DNA from: SB11 sp943370295
Lineage (GTDB): Bacteria; Bacteroidota; Bacteroidia; UBA8524
Direction: 5' to 3'
DNA length: 64,000 bases
NCBI GenBank assembly: GCA_943370295.1
Contig: CALRQL020000012.1
Location: 37,829-101,828 of the forward strand
The translations under genes were made by a program, and so were the position numbers. Below the pieces are notes generated by a model. That model saw only the letters and a program-made list of their open reading frames with translations, was not told the DNA's origin and did not search any database. Each line of letters begins with the position of its first letter. Position 1 is the first letter of the stretch. This document shows, one piece after another, positions 51,093 through 57,535 of the stretch.

Positions 51093-52400
51093 ATGCTTAA
51101 AAAACTCGTATCACTGCTGGCAGCAATACTGCCTTTTGCACTTCACAGTCAGGACATAGTGCAGGTAAATTTTACTGAAACAGCTTATGATGAGCGTTAT
51201 CACAAAGGCAAGTTAATAGTCCCTATATTCAGGTACACCTCGCCTGAGATTGAAGAGTACGAAAAATTTGGTGCACCCGGCAAAAAAGCCCTTGATAAAT
51301 TCACATTGAAAAAACTACCCGATATGACAGGCTGTGTAGATACTGCCTATGGGTTTATTTATTACACCGGTGTGCCATCCAATACCAACAGGGGCTATAT
51401 TACCCTGCTGATAGGTAATTATCGCCGCAGTTGGGATAAAATAGCCCAGTTATACGTCGATCGTAATAACAACCTTGATTTTACCGACGACGGGCCTGCT
51501 ATCTCAATTCCCTTTTTTACAGAATACTTAGACGTTGAGTTTGTCAATCCTGCTGCCGAAGGTGCCGTGTATAAAGTGAGATTGAGCCGTTTTCCCATGG
51601 ATAAGGATGCCAAATACCGCCAGTTGATGGATGAGTTTTACCAACGGAACCAGGGCAATAAGGTATTTGCAGGCATTGACTACAGCTTTAAGGAAAACCG
51701 CATGAATATGAAGGGCACCACCTACATAAACGGAACTGACACCTTTAGGATAGGCTTGTATGACGGAAACTACGACGGATTATACACTAATGCTGAGTTT
51801 GACCTTATTTATGTGGCAAAACAAGGCGATAGTATATTCTTAGATGATTATAGGTTTGTATTTCAGGATGGGATGAAAGATGCTGAGTTTGAGTGGAATT
51901 TTAAAGTATATAAAGTAACCGAACTTGACCCAGCAGGCCGTTTTATGAAGTTTTATTGGGATAAAAATGCTCAATCGAGGAAGGCACTGCGGATAGGAAA
52001 AAAAATACCCAAGTTTGAATTTTACCTAACCGATGCTAAAACGGTTAAGAAGATTAAGAAATACCGCAAGAAGGGGTTGTATGTTTACTTTTACAGCCTT
52101 GAAAATCCCAATATAGAAGAAGATACAGCCATTTTACGCCAACTGCACAACAAATACAGTAATTGTCTAAATGTGGTTACCCTAAACTACGGTGATTATT
52201 ACAAAACCCTTAATGCCATAAAGGTGCTGGATGCAGTACCCTACACAATGGGAATCGGTAACCGACGGCTAAACCGTATGTTTAATATTGAGCAACTGCC
52301 CACGGGTTTCTTGTGCCGCAAACGTTTGCGACTATCACACATTGGTGTTACCCCCAAAGATGTATGGGAGCTGATGGAGAAGGGGAGTAAGAAAGACTAA
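51093..52400 (+). CDS. Secreted protein with Ca-loop-like motifs and degenerate thioredoxin-like domain
   Basis: Exported protein of 435 aa (signal peptide to about FALHSQ). The middle region holds two aspartate-rich loops like EF-hands, at 123-134 (DRNNNLDFTDDG) and 224-235 (DGNYDGLYTNAE). The last about 140 residues resemble a TlpA/thioredoxin fold: KIPKFEFYLTD, a YVYFYSLENP strand where WCxxC would follow, and the cis-Pro loop in EQLPTGFL. The CxxC motif is absent, so it cannot be a disulfide oxidoreductase of the usual kind. Its stop overlaps that of the convergent gene by 4 nt. Confidence 0.72.
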   Translation: MLKKLVSLLAAILPFALHSQDIVQVNFTETAYDERYHKGKLIVPIFRYTSPEIEEYEKFGAPGKKALDKFTLKKLPDMTGCVDTAYGFIYYTGVPSNTNRGYITLLIGNYRRSWDKIAQLYVDRNNNLDFTDDGPAISIPFFTEYLDVEFVNPAAEGAVYKVRLSRFPMDKDAKYRQLMDEFYQRNQGNKVFAGIDYSFKENRMNMKGTTYINGTDTFRIGLYDGNYDGLYTNAEFDLIYVAKQGDSIFLDDYRFVFQDGMKDAEFEWNFKVYKVTELDPAGRFMKFYWDKNAQSRKALRIGKKIPKFEFYLTDAKTVKKIKKYRKKGLYVYFYSLENPNIEEDTAILRQLHNKYSNCLNVVTLNYGDYYKTLNAIKVLDAVPYTMGIGNRRLNRMFNIEQLPTGFLCRKRLRLSHIGVTPKDVWELMEKGSKKD

Positions 52401-53692
52401 ATCCTATTGGTTTTCAGAAACTCGTCTGTTGTTTCGTTCAACTCGATTGATTTTTGCTGGTGGTATTGTTGTTTATCGGTATTACCAACGGCAGCATAGG
52501 CTTTTGCTAAATAGAAGTGAATTAAATCAGTGCTATCGTCCATTGATAAAGCCTGTTCCAGATTTTCAAGTGCATCGGCATATTCGTGCTTCAACAAATA
52601 ATAAATGCCCAATGTCCTCCAGACGTATGAATTACTATCGTCAAAATTAAGAGAAGAAACGATATCAGAGTATCCACTAACCAAGTCGTCTGTTTGTAGC
52701 CTGCAAAAACCTCTGTTATTAAAAGGAAAAGCAGCACAATTATCACAATAAAGAGCTTGGGTAAAGTCTTTAATGGCTTCTTCAAACCTTCCAAGCATTA
52801 ACTTTGCGTATCCGAGATTATTCCACAGCTCCCATTCTTCGTTTCGTATTTTTAACACTTCATCCCAAGCAACTATCAGGGCATTGTAGTCTTTTTCTGC
52901 ATCTAATTTATCTATAAGCTCATACAGCTTGTTTAGGGTAATGTTTTCATTGAGTGTTGCTTTATCCAAAACAGTATCGCCGGTATTTTTTAAATACTCA
53001 TAGTTCTGTTTAAAAGCAAGCTTGGTATTTTTGTTAAGCAGTTTGTGTACTTTTTCAAATTCGGTATTGGTAATGTAGCATATCAGTGCGTTTATATACG
53101 CTATTGCTTGTTCGGGAAATGTTGTAATAATTGATTTTTTTCGTCCTTTTTGCAGAAAATTCCCATTCGCCAAAAACACCCCGAAACCAAAGAACAGGGT
53201 TGTTAAAACAACTAAACTGTCATCCTCATTATCAGCACCCTTCTTATGGTAGCCATCTTTAACCAATTTGAACAAGGCCAAATTATAAACCACTACAGCA
53301 ACAGTACGTTCAATCGACTCAAAATCGTCATCAGTAATTAATAGCTTGTGCTTGGTGATTTTGCGGGGTTTACTATTTGTTTTGACGGCACTTTTGCTAT
53401 TAGGAATCATTTCATCCCACTGGGTAGTATCGTTGCTGAAGGTTAAAACCACGATATCCTTGGGGTTTACCCCAAAAATGTCGCAGAGTTTTTTGAAGAA
53501 CGGAATAAATTGCTCTTCCTTTCTCAGGTTATTGTAAGGAAACTCTTCATAATGCGGATAAATAAAGGGTGTTTTAAGAACTCTTTCAAATCCGAAGGTC
53601 TCGCCTAACCACAATAAATTATCCTCCACCCACTTTTTATCTTCAGCTGTAATGGTAAGTTTAGGGCGTTTATTGTTAAATAGTCCGAACAT
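52397..53692 (-). CDS. TPR-containing protein of unknown function
   Basis: Protein of 431 aa from ATG 53692 (FGLFNNKRPKL); the in-frame extension upstream covers a palindrome and is unlikely to be coding. The N-terminal about 250 residues match nothing I recognise; they contain a hydrophobic glycine- and phenylalanine-rich stretch (VLTTLFFGFGVFLANG) near 165-180. The C-terminal 140 residues are TPR repeats (ELWNNLGYAKLMLGRFEEAIKDFTQAL; YVWRTLGIYYLLKHEYADALENLEQAL). It has no signal peptide, so it is probably cytosolic. It converges with the preceding gene with overlapping stops. Confidence 0.8.
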   Translation of the reverse strand: MFGLFNNKRPKLTITAEDKKWVEDNLLWLGETFGFERVLKTPFIYPHYEEFPYNNLRKEEQFIPFFKKLCDIFGVNPKDIVVLTFSNDTTQWDEMIPNSKSAVKTNSKPRKITKHKLLITDDDFESIERTVAVVVYNLALFKLVKDGYHKKGADNEDDSLVVLTTLFFGFGVFLANGNFLQKGRKKSIITTFPEQAIAYINALICYITNTEFEKVHKLLNKNTKLAFKQNYEYLKNTGDTVLDKATLNENITLNKLYELIDKLDAEKDYNALIVAWDEVLKIRNEEWELWNNLGYAKLMLGRFEEAIKDFTQALYCDNCAAFPFNNRGFCRLQTDDLVSGYSDIVSSLNFDDSNSYVWRTLGIYYLLKHEYADALENLEQALSMDDSTDLIHFYLAKAYAAVGNTDKQQYHQQKSIELNETTDEFLKTNRI

Positions 53693-53713
53693 AGGATAGA
53701 GATATAAGTTTAC

Positions 53714-53769
53714 GTTTCCGGTTTTTAGTAAAGATTGAATAAACAATCTCAGAACTAAAAACCGGAAAC
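53714..53769 (-). terminator. Palindrome between lysA and the TPR gene
   Basis: GTTTCCGGTTTTTAGT (53714-53729) pairs perfectly with ACTAAAAACCGGAAAC (53754-53769); inside, GATTG and CAATC also pair. It may terminate lysA. It resembles the other AACTAAAAACT-type intergenic palindromes. Confidence 0.65.
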
Positions 53770-53787
53770 TAAAAACTCGAAACTACT

Positions 53788-55020
53788 TTATATCTCCACT
53801 TCCACCACGTTTTTCATCAAATCTTCGATGTTTTCACGTTGGCGTATCAAGTGGGCTTTTCCGTCCAATATCAGCACCTCCGCAGGACGGAAACGACTGT
53901 TGTAGTTGTTACTCATGGTGTAGCAATAAGCACCCGCATTGTGAAATGCAAGGATATCCCCTTCGCGCACTTCATTTAGCTTGCGGTCCCAGCCAAACGT
54001 ATCCGTTTCACAAATGTAGCCCACCACACTGTATATGCGGGGCGTACCACTTGGGTTGCTAATGTTGGTAATGTGGTGGTAGGCATCGTAAAACATAGGG
54101 CGTATCAAATGGTTTTGTCCGCTATCAACACCTACAAACACAGTACTGGTAGTTTGCTTAATCACATTTGATTTCACCAAAAAATACCCCGATTCGCTCA
54201 CCATAAACTTGCCCGGTTCAAACCAAAGCTCAAGCTCACGACCGTACTCATTGCAAAATTGAGCAAAGCGTTTGGTTATCTTTTTACCAATATCCTCAAT
54301 ATCAGTGGTAACGTCGCCTTCTTTATAAGCTACTTTAAACCCGCTGCCAAAATCAATAAACTCCAAATCAGGAAAATCCGCACTTGCTTCAAACAACAAT
54401 TCAGCACCTTGCAAAAACACTCCCGCATCCAAAAACTCGCTTCCGGTGTGCATGTGCAAGCCTTCTACTTTAATGTTGTGCAACTTTACCACACGGGCTA
54501 CGTGGCGCATTTGGTAAAAAGAGATACCGAATTTAGAATCGATATGGCCTACTGAAATTTTGGCATTTCCGCCCGCCATAATGTGCGGATTGATACGGAT
54601 GCACACAGGCACGGTATTGCCGTACAAATTACCAAACTGTTCAAGAATAGAAATATTGTCGATATTGATACGTACGCCTTCGTTTACAGCCATTTGTATC
54701 TCTTCGATAGACACACAATTAGGGGAGTATAAAATCTCATGGGGCTCAAAACCTGCTTTTTTAGCCAGCCATACTTCCTGTATAGACACGGCATCAACAC
54801 CACAGCCTTCCTTCTTCAACAACTTCAACACATTTATGTTATTCAGGGCTTTCATGGCGTACTTTATCTTTATGTTAGTACCATCAAAAGCGTTAACAAG
54901 CCTGTGAAACTGCGAAACGATTTTCGCAGCGTCGTAAACATAAACGGGTGTATCATATTGCTCGCATACCGCCAGCAAATCTACCCCACCCAAGGTGTAT
55001 CGGTTGTTTTCTAACTGCAT
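53788..55020 (-). CDS. lysA: Diaminopimelate decarboxylase
   Basis: Fold-type III PLP enzyme of 410 aa converting meso-diaminopimelate to lysine. PLP lysine K57 is in IKYAMKALNN; HMHTGSEF, the phosphate-binding FIDFGSGF, EPGKF, and the second-domain CETDTFGWDRKL and GAYCYTMSNNYNSR motifs are conserved. I use ATG 55020 (QLENNRYTLGG); the earlier in-frame start lies in the promoter. TATCTTCG (minus strand, 55028-55035) is only 7 nt before the ATG, so the mRNA leader is minimal. Confidence 0.95.
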   Translation of the reverse strand: MQLENNRYTLGGVDLLAVCEQYDTPVYVYDAAKIVSQFHRLVNAFDGTNIKIKYAMKALNNINVLKLLKKEGCGVDAVSIQEVWLAKKAGFEPHEILYSPNCVSIEEIQMAVNEGVRINIDNISILEQFGNLYGNTVPVCIRINPHIMAGGNAKISVGHIDSKFGISFYQMRHVARVVKLHNIKVEGLHMHTGSEFLDAGVFLQGAELLFEASADFPDLEFIDFGSGFKVAYKEGDVTTDIEDIGKKITKRFAQFCNEYGRELELWFEPGKFMVSESGYFLVKSNVIKQTTSTVFVGVDSGQNHLIRPMFYDAYHHITNISNPSGTPRIYSVVGYICETDTFGWDRKLNEVREGDILAFHNAGAYCYTMSNNYNSRFRPAEVLILDGKAHLIRQRENIEDLMKNVVEVEI

Positions 55021-55027
55021 AAGTGCG

Positions 55028-55059
55028 CGAAGATACTTGCAGAACGGGCATAATATCAA
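55028..55059 (-). promoter_or_regulatory. lysA promoter
   Basis: On the minus strand: TTG (plus CAA 55057-55059), 21-nt spacer, TATCTTCG (55028-55035, TAnnTTCG). It ends 7 nt before ATG 55020. Confidence 0.6.
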
Positions 55060-55089
55060 TGCGTGACAGGAGTTTTTTTGCTGTTGGTT

Positions 55090-55117
55090 ATTAGTGGTTG
55101 GTTGTTAGGGGTTAGGG
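55090..55117 (+). repeat. Left member of an inverted repeat flanking the PhyH gene
   Basis: G/T-rich word with core GTGGTTGGTTGTTAGG. About 24 of 28 positions match the reverse complement of 55871-55898. A similar word lies at 5569-5600. Confidence 0.75.
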
Positions 55118-55133
55118 ATTGGATAGTGAGTGC

Positions 55134-55159
55134 TTGGCAGTAAACAAACGCTATCTTTG
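55134..55159 (+). promoter_or_regulatory. Promoter of the PhyH-family gene
   Basis: TTG (55134-55136), 15-nt spacer, TATCTTTG (55152-55159, exact TAnnTTTG). It ends 5 nt before ATG 55165, predicting a leaderless or nearly leaderless mRNA. Confidence 0.5.
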
Positions 55160-55164
55160 TATTG

Positions 55165-55851
55165 ATGAATGCTACAAGGTTGCTTGATACACAAGGCTTT
55201 GATGTTTTTGATAAGGTGTTTGGCGTGGAAGAGATTAGAAGCTTGCAAACCTATTTTGACCGAATAGATGCACCCGATGGCAAAAACTTATTCGCCATCC
55301 GTAATTTGTTTGGGAATCACCCCGATTTGCTTCCTTTGGTGTTTACGGAAGGGTTCGCCCGGTTTAAAAACAGCATAGCTCCCGAGTATTCATTGATAAA
55401 GGGGGTGTATTTTGATAAGCCCGAAGGGTCAAATTGGTTTGTGGCTTGGCATCAGGATATTACAATATCTGTTACAGACAAAAACACCACAGAAGGATTT
55501 ATTAATTGGTTGCCCAAAGAATACGGATATTCAGTACAACCTCCGCTTGAATACTTAGAGAACATTGTAACATTACGCATCCATCTTGACGAAACCAATG
55601 AGAACAACGGAGCGTTGCGGGTAATACCCAATTCTCACGCAAAAGGGGTAGTTAGGTTGGAGGACGTGAATACGAAAGAAGCTATAACCTGCAATGTAAG
55701 CAGCGGTGGAGTAATGGCGATGAAGCCCTTATTAATGCATTCATCAAGAAGAATAACAGAAGGTAACCGCAGGCGGGTAATACACTTGGAGTTTTCTAAT
55801 AAAAATTTACCCCACGGATTGCATTGGGCTGAGAATATAGATTGGCAGTGA
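55165..55851 (+). CDS. Phytanoyl-CoA dioxygenase (PhyH) family Fe(II)/2-oxoglutarate oxygenase
   Basis: Cytosolic non-heme iron oxygenase of 228 aa. The double-stranded beta-helix iron site is H96 and D98 (WHQDI) and distal H192 (LLMHSSRR); a C-terminal arginine-rich RRRVIHLEF supplies the likely 2-oxoglutarate-binding arginine. GALRVIPNSHAKG is the typical PhyH turn. The substrate is unknown; hydroxylation of a small molecule is expected. The start is ATG 55165, preceded at 5 nt by a -7 box. G/T-rich inverted repeats flank the gene (55090-55117 and 55871-55898). Confidence 0.88.
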   Translation: MNATRLLDTQGFDVFDKVFGVEEIRSLQTYFDRIDAPDGKNLFAIRNLFGNHPDLLPLVFTEGFARFKNSIAPEYSLIKGVYFDKPEGSNWFVAWHQDITISVTDKNTTEGFINWLPKEYGYSVQPPLEYLENIVTLRIHLDETNENNGALRVIPNSHAKGVVRLEDVNTKEAITCNVSSGGVMAMKPLLMHSSRRITEGNRRRVIHLEFSNKNLPHGLHWAENIDWQ

Positions 55852-55870
55852 AAACTACCCAACCCCCTGT

Positions 55871-55898
55871 TACTAATCCCTAACAACCAACCACCAAT
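55871..55898 (-). repeat. Right member of the inverted repeat flanking the PhyH gene
   Basis: Core CCTAACAACCAACCAC, the reverse complement of the left member's core; about 24 of 28 bp agree. Confidence 0.75.
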
Positions 55899-55905
55899 CA
55901 CGACT

Positions 55906-55935
55906 TTGTTTAATCCAACGGTAATAGTAATTTTG
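55906..55935 (+). promoter_or_regulatory. ruvB promoter
   Basis: TTTG with TTG at 55906-55908, 19-nt spacer, TAATTTTG (55928-55935), exact TAnnTTTG. The GTG start at 55940 is 4 nt downstream, so transcription would begin at about the start codon. Confidence 0.65.
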
Positions 55936-55939
55936 AATT

Positions 55940-56968
55940 GTGCGAAATGAGTATCTGAACCCCGACGACGAACGTCTTTCATCTGCCGAGAAAGAGATTG
56001 AGAAGGTATTGCGACCCAAAACCTTTGATGATTTTACGGGACAGGAGAAGGTGATGGAAAACCTGAAGGTGTTTGTGCAAGCTGCCCGCCTTCGCGGTGA
56101 GGCTCTTGATCATGTGCTGTTGCACGGCCCTCCGGGATTGGGTAAAACTACGCTTTCACACATTATAGCCAATGAGCTGGAGGCTGGAATTAAAGTAACA
56201 TCAGGCCCGGTATTGGAGAAACCCGGCGATTTAGCAGGACTGCTTACCAACCTTGAAGAAGGGGATGTACTTTTTATTGATGAGATACACCGCTTGAGCC
56301 CCGTTGTTGAAGAGTATTTATATTCAGCAATGGAGGATTATAAAATTGACATTATGCTGGAAAGCGGCCCTAATGCCCGCTCGGTGCAAATCAGTTTAAG
56401 TCCCTTTACGCTGATAGGAGCAACCACGCGGTCAGGATTGCTAACTTCGCCGCTGCGCGCGCGTTTTGGCATCACTGCCCGTTTGGAGTATTACGACTCA
56501 AAGCTGTTGTGTTCAATATTAATCCGTTCGGCAGGAATATTAAATACTGCCATACAATCCGATGCAGCTTTTGAAATAGCACGCCGCAGCAGGGGAACCC
56601 CCCGTATTGCCAATGCGCTATTGCGCCGTACCCGAGATTTTGCCCAAATAAAAGGAGACGGGAAAATAACCATGGAAATTGCCCAAATGGCTTTGGCGGC
56701 GTTGAACGTGGATAGCCATGGTCTTGACGAGATGGACAACCGCATTTTGCTTACCATTATTGATAAGTTTAAGGGAGGTCCTGTTGGGCTAACTACCATT
56801 GCTACGGCCGTTTCTGAAGAGGCCGGCACGATAGAAGAAGTGTACGAACCCTTTTTGATACAAGAAGGCTACCTGCATCGCACTCCCCGTGGCCGTGAGG
56901 CTACTGAAAAAGCCTACCGCCATTTAGGTAAAATACCCTTTAGCAAAGGCGGGAATACGCTACTTTAA
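55940..56968 (+). CDS. ruvB: Holliday junction branch-migration helicase RuvB
   Basis: AAA+ motor of 342 aa that drives branch migration with RuvA and RuvC (not in this window). Walker A GPPGLGKTT, Walker B LFIDEIHRL, sensor 1 GATTRSG, arginine-finger region PLRARFG and C-terminal winged helix (GYLHRTPRGR) are all present. The start is GTG 55940; the conserved RPKTFDDFTGQ begins near residue 25 and no later start exists before it. The promoter's -7 box ends 4 nt upstream. Confidence 0.98.
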   Translation: MRNEYLNPDDERLSSAEKEIEKVLRPKTFDDFTGQEKVMENLKVFVQAARLRGEALDHVLLHGPPGLGKTTLSHIIANELEAGIKVTSGPVLEKPGDLAGLLTNLEEGDVLFIDEIHRLSPVVEEYLYSAMEDYKIDIMLESGPNARSVQISLSPFTLIGATTRSGLLTSPLRARFGITARLEYYDSKLLCSILIRSAGILNTAIQSDAAFEIARRSRGTPRIANALLRRTRDFAQIKGDGKITMEIAQMALAALNVDSHGLDEMDNRILLTIIDKFKGGPVGLTTIATAVSEEAGTIEEVYEPFLIQEGYLHRTPRGREATEKAYRHLGKIPFSKGGNTLL

Positions 56969-57016
56969 TTTATTGGTTATCAGTTATTGGTAATCCACGC
57001 CTATAAAAGGCCACAA

Positions 57017-57334
57017 CAAGGAGGGAAAAAAACTCACACGGCCAGCGGGTAATCCTTCCCCATACAAAGGGGGAACACAATGGGGTGTATCGCCCACCGC
57101 ACCCCTTCGACAGGCTCAGGGAACTGCCACACACGAATGTCTATCGTCATTGCGCGGAAGCCGTCTTCGGCTGACAAAGCAATCCGTTCGTACACCTCCC
57201 TTAGTCCCTCCTTATCAACGCACAAGCCACCCAAGGAGGGAAACCGCCGCACTGGCTTGCGGGTAATCCTTCCCACTATAAAGGTGGAACACAAGGGAGG
57301 TGTCTCACACACCGTACCCTTCGACAGGCCCAGG
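57017..57334. repeat. Direct duplication of a 103-104 bp element, period about 214 bp
   Basis: Copy 1 at 57017-57120 and copy 2 at 57232-57334. Shared words in order: CAAGGAGGGAAA, GCGGGTAATCCTTCCC, GGAACACAA, and CCCTTCGACAGG at the end. The last 76 bp align without gaps (57045-57120 with 57259-57334). Confidence 0.88.
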
Positions 57335-57473
57335 ATGGGCAACCGCACTGGCAACTGTCCTGCTGACGAAGGAAGCATCTTATCCCGCCTTGTTAACACA
57401 GTTGGTATAAGGTTCTTCGCAAAGCTCAGAAAGACAGGGTGGGAAAGTATCCTTTAAATTTTCTAAAAACTCA

Positions 57474-57505
57474 TTGCATAAAACCAAAACTAAAAACTAA
57501 GTTTG
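57474..57505 (+). promoter_or_regulatory. pbpC promoter
   Basis: TTG (57474-57476), 21-nt spacer, TAAGTTTG (57498-57505), exact TAnnTTTG; ATG follows at 57536. Confidence 0.6.
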
Positions 57506-57535
57506 GCTTTGTAGTCGTTATTAGTGCAACCACCC

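Larger units (their letters stand above)
56969..57535. other. Repeat-rich non-coding stretch between ruvB and pbpC
   Basis: No real gene is seen. It contains a duplicated element of about 103 bp (57017-57120 and 57232-57334), a word of the GTCATTGCG...AAGCAATCC type (57145-57186), a GACGAAGGAAGCATCTT...TTCTTCGCAAAGCTCAGAAAGACA stretch (about 57365-57436) and the pbpC promoter. Open frames on both strands (57080-57457 and 57034-57399) have Pro/Arg/Ser-rich products made by these repeats. Confidence 0.85.

Noticed and set aside
57080..57457. 125-codon open frame on the plus strand between ruvB and pbpC
   Set aside because: It runs through duplicated non-coding repeats, has a Pro/Arg/Ser-rich product without a family resemblance, and an equally long frame (57034-57399) exists on the other strand.
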